Below are positions 8,078 to 16,983 of a stretch of 64,000 nt of DNA, in pieces (within the stretch, counting starts at the first letter, position 1; the number at the start of each line of letters is the position of its first letter). The position numbers and the translations under genes are program-made. This stretch comes from Piscinibacter gummiphilus (GTDB lineage: Bacteria; Pseudomonadota; Gammaproteobacteria; Burkholderiales; Burkholderiaceae_C), in assembly GCF_002116905.1 (NCBI RefSeq), contig NZ_CP015118.1, forward strand, positions 496,001 through 560,000, read 5' to 3'. The notes below the pieces were generated by a model. That model did not search any database. It saw only the letters and a list, made by a program, of their open reading frames with translations, and was not told the DNA's origin.

Positions 8078-9306
8078 CCCGTGGGCGCCCGGTTCGACCC
8101 GGCGACCAGGTCGAAGCGGTAGAGGCGGCACTCGATGGGGCCGTTCCACATCGGCACCCGGCGAGACTCCTTCAGGCGCATGCTGCCGGCGAGTTTCATG
8201 TCCGGGCTCAGCACCCAGGCGGTCCAGCCGGCCGGGTGTTTCGTGTAGGCGCGTTTCCAGTGGGCCGACAGGCGCGGGAAGAAGTCGTCGGGCGTGTCGC
8301 GGTCTTCTGCCGACGGCCGTGCGGCCTTGCCGGCCACCTCGATGCGCTCGCCGTAGGGCGGGTTGATCATCAGCGTGCCGGGCAGGCCCTCGGGCAGGTC
8401 GGGTGCCGGGCGCTCCAGCGCGTCGCCGCCGTTGAACTGGATGGCATCGGCCACGCCGGCGCGTTCGGCGTTGCGGCGGGCGAAGTCGACCATGCGGAAC
8501 GACACGTCGCTCGCGTAGATGGGCACGGCGCTCGGGTGGATGCGGGCCTGCGCGTGGCTCTTCTGGCGCTGCCACTCGGCACGCGAGTCGTCGTCGGTGA
8601 ACGGCAGCAGGCGTTCGAACGCGAAGCGGCGCTTGAGCCCGGGGGCGATGCCGCAGGCGATCTGCGCGGCCTCGATGGCGATGGTGCCGGAGCCGCAGGT
8701 GGGGTCGTGCAGCGCGCCGCCCGCCTCCGGCGTGCCGCGCCAGCCGGCGGCGGCGAGCATCGCGGCGGCCAGCGTTTCCTTCAGCGGGGCATCGCCCTTG
8801 TCCTCGCGCCAGCCGCGCTTGAAGAGCGACTCGCCGGACGTGTCGACGTACAGCGAGGCGCGTTCGGTGCCCACGTGCAGGTGCAGCGGCAGGTCGGGGT
8901 GGCGGATGTCGACGCTCGGGCGCTCGCCGGTGGCCTCGCGCATCACGTCGCACACGCCGTCCTTGATGCGCAGCGCGGCGAAGTTCAGGCTCTTGAGCGG
9001 GCTGTGGGTGGCGGTGGTGTCCACCCGCAGCGTGTGCTGCGGCGTGATCCACTGCAACCAGTCGACCGACCGGGCGAGGCGGTACAGGTCGTTCTCGTTC
9101 TGGTACGGCCCCTCGGCCACCTCGGCCAGCACCCGCATGGCCAGGCGGCTGTGCAGGTTGAGCTTCATCACCTCGATGGGGCCGCCATCGAGCCCGACCC
9201 CGCCCCGCGTGGGGTACAGGATCTTGCTGGGCAGGATGCGCTGGATCTCCTCTTCGAGCAGCGGTTCGACGCCGGCGGCGCAGGGGAGGAAGAGGGGCAG
9301 GGCCAT
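8041..9306 (-). CDS. THUMP-domain class I RNA methyltransferase, RlmL-like
   Basis: The 421-residue protein resembles the N-terminal half of E. coli RlmKL, which methylates G2445 of 23S rRNA, and lacks the fused RlmK half. A THUMP-type RNA-binding region spans roughly residues 50-160. The methyltransferase part has the SAM motif DPTCGSGTIAIEAA and the amino-methylation motif NPPYGER, typical of N2-guanine enzymes. ATG 9306 (MALPLFLPC) fits the family start; an ATG ten codons upstream (9336) is possible. It is the last gene of a long minus-strand series, and its 3' end runs 37 bases into the convergent kinase gene. The exact target base is inferred. Confidence 0.85.
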   Translation of the reverse strand: MALPLFLPCAAGVEPLLEEEIQRILPSKILYPTRGGVGLDGGPIEVMKLNLHSRLAMRVLAEVAEGPYQNENDLYRLARSVDWLQWITPQHTLRVDTTATHSPLKSLNFAALRIKDGVCDVMREATGERPSVDIRHPDLPLHLHVGTERASLYVDTSGESLFKRGWREDKGDAPLKETLAAAMLAAAGWRGTPEAGGALHDPTCGSGTIAIEAAQIACGIAPGLKRRFAFERLLPFTDDDSRAEWQRQKSHAQARIHPSAVPIYASDVSFRMVDFARRNAERAGVADAIQFNGGDALERPAPDLPEGLPGTLMINPPYGERIEVAGKAARPSAEDRDTPDDFFPRLSAHWKRAYTKHPAGWTAWVLSPDMKLAGSMRLKESRRVPMWNGPIECRLYRFDLVAGSNRAPTGQDTASRGPSQK

Positions 9307-9346
9307 GGGGGCGATCGGTGGGGACTGACCGCCCATTGTCGCTGGT

Positions 9347-10675
9347 TCAGGCCGGCTCCGACTGCTTGAAGGGGCTGCGCTCCGGGGCTTCGTCGTGCGA
9401 CGCGGTGCGGGTCAGCGCCGTCGTGATCCAGTTGAGGGCGGACACCCGGTGGCGCACCGCGCAGGCGAGCGGCTCCGGCTTGCACCCCATCTTGGCCTTC
9501 GGTTCGAGGGCGGTGCGGCCGAGCGACAGGCGTGCCGCGCCGAAGCCGATGGCGTCGGCGATGGTCGACTGCAGCAGTGCGAGGTAGATCGGCGCGTCGG
9601 CGTTCGCGGGGCGGTCGTAGCCCACGTAGTAGCCGACGGCGGTGTCCCCGTCGAGCACCGTGGTCACGAACCCGATCCAGCGTCCATCGCGTTCGGCGAC
9701 GCGGCAGATGAAACGCCCGGCGCCCAGCGCCTCGGCCATCGCCGGCAGGTAGCCCTCGGCGAGGGAGGCCAGGCGCAGGCCCTGGGCCTGGTGCACCTGG
9801 TGGTACAGGTCGTGGAGGTCGTGCCGGCGCTCGGCCATCTCGGCGGCCGTCACCGTGCGAAGCACGATGCCCGCGGCGGTGCAGTCCTTCTCGAGGCGCT
9901 TGGCCGCGCTGCGGTAGCCGGACGTGAGGCTCGCGAGGTAGTCGTCCCAGGTCTTCCACGAGGGCTTCAGCGTGAGCACCATGTCGGGGTCGGTCTCGAC
10001 GGAGCGGTAGCCCAGCAGGCGCAGCGAGTCCTTCGCGGTGTCGTCGCCCGCGGCGAAGTCCTTGACCATGGCCAGGTCCGACTCGCCATGGAGCTTGTCG
10101 GCGCGCCGCAGCCGGTACATGGCCTCGCCCACGCCGTGCCAGACGAGTGCGGGGTCGGTGCCGGGCACGAACGCGAAGGCGCGGGCGCCCCACACCAGCA
10201 GGTTGCCGCACACGAGCAGGTGTTCGTCGAGCTGCTTGAGCGGCGTGTCGATCAGCTTGCGCGGGCCGGGCTTGCGCAGGCGGTCGCCGGTGATGCGTAC
10301 GCGCTGGAACAGCATCACGGCGACGGGCTGGCCGTCGGCGTCGCAGGCCATCGCGTAGCGCGGCTGCACGTTGTCGGGGCCGTGGGCCTCCAGCACGCGG
10401 AGGTAGTCGCGCGAGAGGAACACGCTGGCGCCGGCCAAGCGGTCCCATAGTTCCGGGTTCAACAGGTCGATGCGGTCGGCCAGCACGAAGTGGAGGCCCG
10501 AGGCCTGCCGCCGGGCGACACGGCGCCGCTTGATCGTGTCGACGCTCTCGATCGTGGGCTTGAGCTTCTTCAGCGTGTTGCCGGTGCGCCGCAGCGACTC
10601 GTTGAGGGCGTTCAACCGGGTCTTGAGGGCGGGCTTCGGCGTCTTGCGCGGGGCGGTGGGCATGCGGTGGGGCAT
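9347..10675 (-). CDS. GNAT/FemAB-fold acyltransferase-like protein
   Basis: The 442-residue protein looks like a two-lobed GNAT-fold protein of the FemAB/peptidogalycan-type families: an N-terminal basic helical region (1-60), a lobe containing FLSRDYLRVLE and AMACDADGQPVAVMLFQ, and a C-terminal lobe with a central GYRSAAKRLEKD segment and an acetyltransferase-like RFICRVAERDGRWIGFVTTV strand pair. The substrate is unknown. An ATG four codons downstream (10663) could also serve. It lies 70 bases after rpoN and 40 before the methyltransferase gene, probably in one transcript, but nothing in its sequence links it to sigma-54. Confidence 0.72.
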   Translation of the reverse strand: MPHRMPTAPRKTPKPALKTRLNALNESLRRTGNTLKKLKPTIESVDTIKRRRVARRQASGLHFVLADRIDLLNPELWDRLAGASVFLSRDYLRVLEAHGPDNVQPRYAMACDADGQPVAVMLFQRVRITGDRLRKPGPRKLIDTPLKQLDEHLLVCGNLLVWGARAFAFVPGTDPALVWHGVGEAMYRLRRADKLHGESDLAMVKDFAAGDDTAKDSLRLLGYRSVETDPDMVLTLKPSWKTWDDYLASLTSGYRSAAKRLEKDCTAAGIVLRTVTAAEMAERRHDLHDLYHQVHQAQGLRLASLAEGYLPAMAEALGAGRFICRVAERDGRWIGFVTTVLDGDTAVGYYVGYDRPANADAPIYLALLQSTIADAIGFGAARLSLGRTALEPKAKMGCKPEPLACAVRHRVSALNWITTALTRTASHDEAPERSPFKQSEPA

Positions 10676-10745
10676 CGGCAGTGGCGATGCGGCAATCTAC
10701 CGCGCGCTGCCCCCGCCGCGAGGCCCACCGATGGGGGTGATCCCC

Positions 10746-12275
10746 CTACATGTCCTTGCGCAGGTTGGCCGGCGCGATGCGCAGCGCCTCGCGGTACTTC
10801 GCGACCGTGCGGCGCGCCACCTGGATGCCCTGCTCCTCGAGCATGCGGCTCAGCTGGCTGTCCGACAGCGGCTTGTTGGGGTCTTCCGCGGCCACCAGCT
10901 GCTTGATCAGCGCGCGCACCGCGGTGCTGGACGCGTTGCCGCCGGCCTCGGTGTTCAGCGACGAGCCGAAGAAGTACTTCAGCTCGAAGGTACCGAACAT
11001 CGTGGCCATGTACTTCGCGGTGGTCACGCGCGAGATGGTGGACTCGTGCAGGCCCAGCTCGTCGGCGATCTCGCGCAGCACGAGCGGCTTCATCGCGATC
11101 TCGCCGTGCGTGAAGAAGCTCTTCTGGCGTTCGACGATGGCCTGCGACACCCGCTGGATGGTGTCGAAGCGCTGCTGGATGTTCTTCATGAACCAGCGCG
11201 CTTCCTGCAGCCGCGAGCTGAGCGCGGCACCCGCGCCGCTGCCGGCCGCACCACGCGTCTGGCGGATGGCCTGGGCGTACAGGTCGTTGATGCGCAGCTT
11301 GGGCATCACGTCCGGGTTCAGCACGACCTTCCAGTTGCGGCCGGACTTCTGCACGATCACGTCGGGCACGATGATGTTCGCCTCGGCGCGCGCGAAGCGC
11401 CGGCCCGGCTTGGGTTCGAGCGCGACGATGAGCGACTGCGCCTCCTTGATCAGCTCCTCGTCGGCCCCGGTGGCCGCGACGAGCTTCTTCATGTCGCGCT
11501 TGGCCAGCAGCTCGAGGTGCTGCTTGCAGATGATGATGGCGATGGTCTGCGCCTCGCAGCGCTCCTGCGCGCGCAGCTGGATGGCCAGGCACTCGCCGAG
11601 GTTGCTCGCGCCCACGCCGAGCGGCTCCATGTTCTGCAGCCACTTCAGCGCGACCTGCAGCCGCTCGAGCAGCGTCTCGCGGTCTTCCTCGTTGTCGGCC
11701 AGCTGGGCGGCGATGTCCTCCAGCGGGTCGTCGAGGTAGCCGTCGTCGTTGAGGGACTCGATCAGCACGTGCACGGCCGCCGCGTCCTCCGCGCTCAGGC
11801 GCATGCCGAGCAGCTGGTCGCGCAGGTGGTCCTGCAGGCTCGGGCCGACGGGGTTGCGGTCCTGCGGCTCGAAGTCGTCGTTGTCGTTCGACGACGAGCT
11901 GCCGGAGCCCGGGGTCTCGCGGATGCCGTCGAAGTCGTCGCGTTCGGTGCCGTTTTCCCAGTCGTCCCGTTCGGTGGTGCCGAACTCGGCGCTGTCGACA
12001 CCGGCGGTGTCGTCGGACGCATCGGAGGCCGGGGACTCGGTGGCGCGGTCCACCTCGCGTTCGGCGGTGCGTTCGGCGGCGGACGTGCGTTCGGCGAGCG
12101 GCTCGAACGGCGTGCTCGAATCCTCCTCGACGTCGAGGAACGGGTTCTGCTCGAGCATCTGCTCGACTTCCTGGTGCAGCTCGAGCGTGGAGAGCTGCAG
12201 CAGGCGGATGGACTGCTGCAGCTGCGGCGTCAGCGCCAGGTGCTGCGACAGGCGGACCTGCAGGGACGGTTTCAT
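10746..12275 (-). CDS. rpoN: RNA polymerase sigma-54 factor
   Basis: RpoN directs RNA polymerase to -24/-12 promoters that need enhancer-binding ATPases. The 509-residue protein has the glutamine/leucine-rich region I (SLQVRLSQHLALTPQLQQSI), an acidic region II (about 50-150), the core-binding region III, a helix-turn-helix (LGLHESTISRVTTAKYMAT) and the RpoN box ARRTVAKYRE at residues 487-496. It follows lptB after 78 bases, the usual arrangement in proteobacteria. The genes that commonly follow rpoN (hpf, ptsN) are absent; a GNAT-fold gene comes next instead. Confidence 0.97.
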   Translation of the reverse strand: MKPSLQVRLSQHLALTPQLQQSIRLLQLSTLELHQEVEQMLEQNPFLDVEEDSSTPFEPLAERTSAAERTAEREVDRATESPASDASDDTAGVDSAEFGTTERDDWENGTERDDFDGIRETPGSGSSSSNDNDDFEPQDRNPVGPSLQDHLRDQLLGMRLSAEDAAAVHVLIESLNDDGYLDDPLEDIAAQLADNEEDRETLLERLQVALKWLQNMEPLGVGASNLGECLAIQLRAQERCEAQTIAIIICKQHLELLAKRDMKKLVAATGADEELIKEAQSLIVALEPKPGRRFARAEANIIVPDVIVQKSGRNWKVVLNPDVMPKLRINDLYAQAIRQTRGAAGSGAGAALSSRLQEARWFMKNIQQRFDTIQRVSQAIVERQKSFFTHGEIAMKPLVLREIADELGLHESTISRVTTAKYMATMFGTFELKYFFGSSLNTEAGGNASSTAVRALIKQLVAAEDPNKPLSDSQLSRMLEEQGIQVARRTVAKYREALRIAPANLRKDM

Positions 12276-12353
12276 GCCGGGCTCCCTGTGGAAGCCACGG
12301 GCCGGACGGCGCCGGCGAAGCGGAAGGGGACTGCGGTGCTGCTCATGCCGCGC

Positions 12354-13106
12354 TCACATGCGGAAGTGTTCGCCGAGGTAGACCTTCCGGACATCGGCGT
12401 TCTCGACGATCTCGCCGGGCGTGCCTTCGGCCAGCACCCGGCCCTCGCTGATGATGTAGGCGCGGTCGCAGATGCCCAGCGTCTCGCGCACGTTGTGGTC
12501 GGTGATCAGCACACCGATGCCGCGGGCCTTGAGGAAACTGATGATGCGCTGGATCTCGATCACGGCGATGGGGTCCACGCCGGCGAACGGTTCGTCGAGC
12601 AGGATGAAGCGGGGCTGCGTGGCGAGTGCGCGCGCGATCTCGACCCGGCGGCGTTCGCCGCCCGACAGCGCCGGGGCGGGGCTGTCGCGCAGCTTCTCGA
12701 TGCTGAGGTCGTTCAGCAGGCCGTCGAGCAGTTCGTCGATGCGCTTGTTCGGCAGCGGCTTGCCGTCGGGGCTGGTCTGCAGCTCGAGCACCGCGCGGAT
12801 GTTCTCCTCGACGGTGAGCTTGCGGAAGATCGATGCTTCCTGCGGCAGGTAGCTGAGGCCGAGGCGCGAGCGCTGGTGGATGGGCAGGCGCTCGACACGC
12901 TGGCCGGCCAGCGTGATCTCGCCGGCATCGGCCCGCACGAGGCCCACGATCATGTAGAAGCTGGTGGTCTTGCCGGCGCCGTTCGGGCCCAGCAGGCCCA
13001 CGACCTCTCCGCCGTGCACCGACAGGCGCACGTCCTTCACGACCTTGCGCGCGCCGTAGGTCTTCTGGAGGCCGTTGGCCACCAGGCTCTGGGAGGTGGC
13101 GGTCAT
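12354..13106 (-). CDS. lptB: LPS export ABC transporter ATP-binding protein
   Basis: LptB is the cytoplasmic ATPase of the LptB2FGC complex that extracts lipopolysaccharide from the inner membrane. The 250-residue protein has Walker A GPNGAGKT (40-47), the signature [15 protein letters not shown], Walker [13 protein letters not shown] and the switch histidine in ITDHNVRET. Its ATG overlaps the lptA stop by four bases, so the two are translationally coupled. The permease genes lptF and lptG are not in the window, which is normal. Confidence 0.96.
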   Translation of the reverse strand: MTATSQSLVANGLQKTYGARKVVKDVRLSVHGGEVVGLLGPNGAGKTTSFYMIVGLVRADAGEITLAGQRVERLPIHQRSRLGLSYLPQEASIFRKLTVEENIRAVLELQTSPDGKPLPNKRIDELLDGLLNDLSIEKLRDSPAPALSGGERRRVEIARALATQPRFILLDEPFAGVDPIAVIEIQRIISFLKARGIGVLITDHNVRETLGICDRAYIISEGRVLAEGTPGEIVENADVRKVYLGEHFRM

Positions 13107-13726
13107 CGCGAGCTCCCCGAGGCGGACTGGGACGCCGCTTCCGCGGCGTCGGCCTCGGCGGCCGCCTTCGTGCCCTTGCGCGGGGCGATCACCACGGTGA
13201 CGCGGCCCTTCGGGTTCTCGGGGGTGACGGCCTTCTCGCCGCCCGAGACCGTGAAGGTCTCGAAGGCGTTGTCGTAGACGATCAGGGCGCCGGAGGCCTG
13301 GTCGGCCACCTCGGTGCCGTTGAGCCGGCGGGCGCTGGCATCGTTGATCAGCTTGAGCGTGTTGCCGCGGCCGCTGAACTCGATGCGACGGGCCTGGCCC
13401 TCGACCCATTCGTTGACCCCGTCGCGCTTCTGGCGGAAGCGGGAAAGGCCTTCCGGCCCGCCGATGGCGACGCCGGACTGGTAGCCGTCGGCGTCCTCGC
13501 GGACCTCGATGCTGTCGGCCTTGATGGACATCGTGCCCTGGGTGACCACGACGTTGCCATTGAAGGTGACGATCTTCTTCTGGATGTCCACCTTGCCCGG
13601 CTGGTCGGCCGTGATCTCCATCTTCTTCAGGCGATCGGCCTTTTCGGCGAACACGGGCGAAGCCGCTCCAGCCAGGACCAGCGAGGCAGCGGTGGCGAGC
13701 AGGAGTTTGTAAGAGGATGAAGTCAT
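13103..13726 (-). CDS. lptA: LPS transport periplasmic protein LptA
   Basis: LptA forms the periplasmic bridge that carries lipopolysaccharide to the outer membrane. The 207-residue product has a signal peptide with likely cleavage after ASPVFA (about residue 27), then the OstA/LptA beta-jellyroll domain ([20 protein letters not shown]..., [19 protein letters not shown]) to about residue 185, and an Ala/Ser-rich C-terminal tail. The ATG at 13726 starts the signal peptide; an upstream in-frame ATG would add residues without signal character. It overlaps lptB by four bases. The usual upstream partner lptC is missing here; dsbA lies upstream, behind a terminator. Confidence 0.93.
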   Translation of the reverse strand: MTSSSYKLLLATAASLVLAGAASPVFAEKADRLKKMEITADQPGKVDIQKKIVTFNGNVVVTQGTMSIKADSIEVREDADGYQSGVAIGGPEGLSRFRQKRDGVNEWVEGQARRIEFSGRGNTLKLINDASARRLNGTEVADQASGALIVYDNAFETFTVSGGEKAVTPENPKGRVTVVIAPRKGTKAAAEADAAEAASQSASGSSR

Positions 13727-13781
13727 AACGGCATGAAACTTGCAGACCATTTTAGCCACAAGTTGCATGCCGCTTCGAACT

Positions 13782-13804
13782 AAAAGTGCGCCGGGGTGGC
13801 GCAC
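13782..13804 (-). terminator. Rho-independent terminator of dsbA
   Basis: Seven-base perfect arms GTGCGCC (13786-13792) and GGCGCAC (13798-13804) enclose a five-base loop. Read on the minus strand the stem is followed by TTTTAG. It begins eight bases past the dsbA stop, so dsbA transcription probably ends here and lptA-lptB-rpoN have their own promoter. Confidence 0.7.
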
Positions 13805-13811
13805 CGGGGGA

Positions 13812-14456
13812 TCAACCCCCCTTGCGGACGCGGTCGACCAGCGCCTCGGCCACCACCAGGGCCCGGTCGGGGGAACCCGCCAGCTGGCCCGAGGTGAAGA
13901 AGCGGCCGTGGATGCCCAGGGCCGGCACGCCGTCGATCTTGTAGGCATCGACCAGGCGGGTGGCCTGCTTGGCCTTCGTGGCGACGGTGAAGGAGGTGAA
14001 CACCTCCTTGAACTTCACCGGGTCCACGCCGTTCTTCTGCACGAACGCGAGGATATCCTCTTCCTTGTCGAGCTTCTGGCGTTCGACGTGGATGGCCTGG
14101 AACACCTTGCGGTGAAGTTCCTCGACCTTGCCCATCGCCTCGATGGCGTAGAACAGGCGCTGGTGGATGGAGAAGCTCTCGCGGAAGGCCACCGGCACGC
14201 GGCGGAAGGCCACGTCGGCGGGCAGCTTCTTCTGCCAGGCGTCCAGCGACGGCTCGAAGGCGAAGCAGTGGGGGCAACCGTACCAGAAGAACTCCAGCAC
14301 CTCGATCTTGCCCTTCTCGACGGACAGGGGCTGGCTCAGCTTGACGTAGTCCGAGTCCTTGATCTGGGCCTGCGCCTGAGCCAGCAGCGGCGTGGCGAGC
14401 ACGGTGGAGCCCAGGCCGAGGCCGGCGAGGCGGGCGGAAAAATCGCGACGTTTCAT
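13812..14456 (-). CDS. dsbA: Thiol:disulfide interchange protein DsbA
   Basis: DsbA introduces disulfide bonds into proteins in the periplasm. The 214-residue protein has the thioredoxin-fold active site CPHC at residues 61-64 (FFWYGCPHCFAFEPS) and the cis-proline loop GVPALGIHG. The N-terminus reads MKRRDFSARLAGLGLGSTVL and then an Ala/Gln-rich cleavage region; the RRDFSA stretch looks like a twin-arginine (Tat) signal rather than a simple Sec signal. ATG 14456 is preferred over one four codons upstream for this reason. It follows the SPOR gene after 63 bases and ends at a clear terminator. Confidence 0.92.
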   Translation of the reverse strand: MKRRDFSARLAGLGLGSTVLATPLLAQAQAQIKDSDYVKLSQPLSVEKGKIEVLEFFWYGCPHCFAFEPSLDAWQKKLPADVAFRRVPVAFRESFSIHQRLFYAIEAMGKVEELHRKVFQAIHVERQKLDKEEDILAFVQKNGVDPVKFKEVFTSFTVATKAKQATRLVDAYKIDGVPALGIHGRFFTSGQLAGSPDRALVVAEALVDRVRKGG

Positions 14457-14519
14457 GTTCGAGTCCAAACAGGGTACGGGGTGTGGAGTGAATCGGGCCT
14501 CGAAAAGTTCAGCCCGTGA

Positions 14520-15149
14520 TTACCGCTGGACCTGGATCAGCGCCGATTCCACCCCGGCGCCGTCAAGGCGTTCCTTCGCCGACACCGCGTCTTCCTTCTT
14601 CTCGAACGGGCCGAGGCGCACGCGGAACACCGTGCGGCCGGACTGTTCGCGTTCGGTGACGCGGGCCGTCATGCCGAGCATCGCGAGTTTGCCCCGTTGC
14701 GCTTCGGCATCCTCCGCCTTGCCGAACGCGCCGGCCTGGACGAAGTACGTGATCAACGGATCGGAGGGCGATTTGGTGGACGAGGCCGCTGCGGCCGGCG
14801 TCGCCGGCTTGCCGTCCAGGATGGCGGCCGGGTCGCGCGTGGACTGCGGGGCGCTCGCCGGGGGCACGGCCACCGGCGCGGACGGCACGATCGAGGGCAG
14901 CGGCGGCACGACGCCGCTCGACGAGGCCGACGGCCGCGCCGGGGCGCGCGTGGACAGGCCGCTGTTCGGGTCCCAGTTCTTGTTCTTCTCGGCCTCGGCC
15001 GCGTCCTGCTCGGCGCTGCGCTGCGGCACCTTGTTGACGAACGGCACCGGCACCTTGGCGATGTAGAGCGCGACGCCGAGGGCGAGCGACAGGCCGACCA
15101 GCAGGCCGACGATCAGGCCCAGGAAAAAGCCACCACGTTGGTTCTTCAT
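14520..15149 (-). CDS. SPOR-domain membrane protein (FtsN-like)
   Basis: The 209-residue protein has a short cytoplasmic end, one membrane segment (about 8-30), a long Pro/Ala/Ser-rich periplasmic linker (60-125) and a C-terminal SPOR domain (about 130-207, from LITYFVQAGAFGKAEDAEAQ to the end). SPOR domains bind denuded peptidoglycan at the division septum, so a role in cell division or septal wall processing is likely. It resembles FtsN in layout, but identity with FtsN cannot be shown by layout alone. The gene starts ten bases after argS, an arrangement common in Burkholderiales. Confidence 0.87.
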   Translation of the reverse strand: MKNQRGGFFLGLIVGLLVGLSLALGVALYIAKVPVPFVNKVPQRSAEQDAAEAEKNKNWDPNSGLSTRAPARPSASSSGVVPPLPSIVPSAPVAVPPASAPQSTRDPAAILDGKPATPAAAASSTKSPSDPLITYFVQAGAFGKAEDAEAQRGKLAMLGMTARVTEREQSGRTVFRVRLGPFEKKEDAVSAKERLDGAGVESALIQVQR

Positions 15150-15159
15150 TCGTTCTCCA

Positions 15160-16845
15160 TCACATCGAGTCGGGGGCGCTCACGCCGATCATCGCGAGCG
15201 CGTTGCGCAGCACCTGCCGGGTGGCGGCCAGCAGGGCCATGCGCGAGCGGGTCAGTTCCGGGTCGTCGGCAAAAAAGCGTTCGGCGGCATAGTAGCTGTG
15301 GAACGTGCTGGCCACCTCGCGCAGGTAGAACGCCACGTCGTGCGGCGCGAGCGATTCAGCCGCGCTCGCCAGCATGTCCGGGTACTCGGCCAGCTTCAGC
15401 AGCAGGGTGGCCTCGCTCGGGGCCGACAGGCGCGAGAGGTCGGCGTCCTTCAGCGCGGCGAGGTCGCCGCCGTGGTCGGCCACCCAGTCGCGCAGCACCT
15501 TGCTCAGGCGCGCGTGGGCGTACTGCACGTAGAACACCGGGTTCTCGTCGTTCGTCTTGAGGGCCAGGTCGATGTCGAACGTGAATTCCGTGTCGGCCTT
15601 GCGGCTGATCAGGAAGAAGCGGACGGCGTCCTTGCTGGTCCAGTCGATCAGGTCGCGCAGCGTGATGTAGCTGCCGGCGCGTTTGCTGATCTTGACCTCG
15701 GCGCCGTCGCGCACCACGCGCACCATGGTGTTGAGCACGTAGTCGGGGTAGCCCTGCGGCACGCCCTGGTTCGAGCCCTGCAGGCCGGCGCGCACGCGGG
15801 CGATGGTGCCGTGGTGGTCGGTGCCCTGCAGGTTGATGGCCTTCGTGTAGCCGCGCGAGAACTTGTTCAGGTGGTACGCGACGTCGGGCACGAAGTACGT
15901 GTACGTGCCGTCGGACTTGCGCATCACGCGGTCCTTGTCGTCGCCGTAGTCGGTGGTGCGCAGCCAGAGGGCCCCGTCCTGCTCGAAGGTCTTGCCGGCG
16001 GCCACGAGGCCGGCGACGGTGGCTTCCACCGCGCCGCTCGTGTAGAGGCTCGATTCGAGGAAGTAGTTGTCGAAGCGGACGGAGAAGGCCTGCAGGTCCA
16101 GGTCCTGCTCGTGGCGCAGGTACGCGACGGCGAACTGGCGGATGCCGTCGAGGTCGTCGATGTCGCCCGACGCCGTGAACTCGCGGTCGTCGGCCTTGAC
16201 GGTCTTCTTCGCGAGGAAGTCGGCGGCGATGTCGGCGATGTAGTCGCCGTTGTAGGCCGACTCGGGCCAGCCGGCGTCGCCAGGCTTGAGGCCCTTCAGG
16301 CGCGCCTGCGTGGACGCGGCGAGCGTGGCGATCTGCACGCCGGCGTCGTTGTAGTAGAACTCGCGGTTGACCGTCCAGCCCTGGCTCTCGAACAGGTTGC
16401 AGATGGCGTCGCCCAGGGCGCCCTGGCGGGCGTGGCCCACGTGCAGCGGCCCCGTGGGGTTGGCCGAGACGAACTCGACGATGGCGCGCTGGTCGGTGGC
16501 GGGCTGGCGACCGAAGGTGTCGGCGGCGGCCAGCACCTCGGCGACGACGGCCTGCTTGGCGGCGGCCTTCAGGCGCAGGTTGATGAAGCCGGGGCCGGCG
16601 ATCTCGAGGGTGTCGACCCAGCGGCCGATGGCCGGCTGGCGGTGCAGCGCGTCGACCAGGGCCTGGGCCACCTCGCGCGGGTTCTTCTTCAGCGGCTTGG
16701 CCAGCTGCATGGCCGACGTGATGGCGAAGTCGCCGTGGGCGACCTGCTTCGGCAGCTCGAAGGCGGCGCGCACCGTGCTGCCGGGGCTGACTTCCGCGGT
16801 GGCGGCGGCCAGCGCGTGCAGCAATTCCTGTTTGGCTTGGATCAT
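15160..16845 (-). CDS. argS: Arginine--tRNA ligase
   Basis: ArgS charges tRNA-Arg. The 561-residue class I synthetase has the HIGH-type motif HVGH at 135-138 within [16 protein letters not shown], the N-terminal tRNA D-loop-binding domain (1-110), the KMSKS-equivalent region [13 protein letters not shown], and the anticodon-binding helical domain ending at the C-terminus (from about 440). It heads the minus-strand argS-SPOR-dsbA unit and is divergent from the Ser/Thr kinase gene across 138 bases. Confidence 0.97.
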   Translation of the reverse strand: MIQAKQELLHALAAATAEVSPGSTVRAAFELPKQVAHGDFAITSAMQLAKPLKKNPREVAQALVDALHRQPAIGRWVDTLEIAGPGFINLRLKAAAKQAVVAEVLAAADTFGRQPATDQRAIVEFVSANPTGPLHVGHARQGALGDAICNLFESQGWTVNREFYYNDAGVQIATLAASTQARLKGLKPGDAGWPESAYNGDYIADIAADFLAKKTVKADDREFTASGDIDDLDGIRQFAVAYLRHEQDLDLQAFSVRFDNYFLESSLYTSGAVEATVAGLVAAGKTFEQDGALWLRTTDYGDDKDRVMRKSDGTYTYFVPDVAYHLNKFSRGYTKAINLQGTDHHGTIARVRAGLQGSNQGVPQGYPDYVLNTMVRVVRDGAEVKISKRAGSYITLRDLIDWTSKDAVRFFLISRKADTEFTFDIDLALKTNDENPVFYVQYAHARLSKVLRDWVADHGGDLAALKDADLSRLSAPSEATLLLKLAEYPDMLASAAESLAPHDVAFYLREVASTFHSYYAAERFFADDPELTRSRMALLAATRQVLRNALAMIGVSAPDSM

Positions 16846-16983
16846 TCCGGGATTCTAAGTGGCCGTTCCGGACCGTTCCGTCTCGGGAACTGGCGGTTGA
16901 AACGTGTGTAATTTGGCATGCGGGGCTTTTCGGACGGTGCCAAGATGTACGTCCCGGACCTCCCTCGGCCCGGCCCCCCGACG

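Noticed and set aside
10734..10747. GGGGGTGATCCCCC as the rpoN terminator
   Set aside because: The stem overlaps the rpoN stop and has no following T-run, so termination is not supported.
10470..13277. 935-codon plus-strand open frame opposite rpoN and lptB
   Set aside because: It is antisense to two unmistakable housekeeping genes and has low-complexity composition.
16918..16983. Longer N-terminus for the Ser/Thr kinase
   Set aside because: The extra residues contain a Pro/Gly-rich stretch with no kinase similarity and no better ribosome site. It is kept only as an alternative start.
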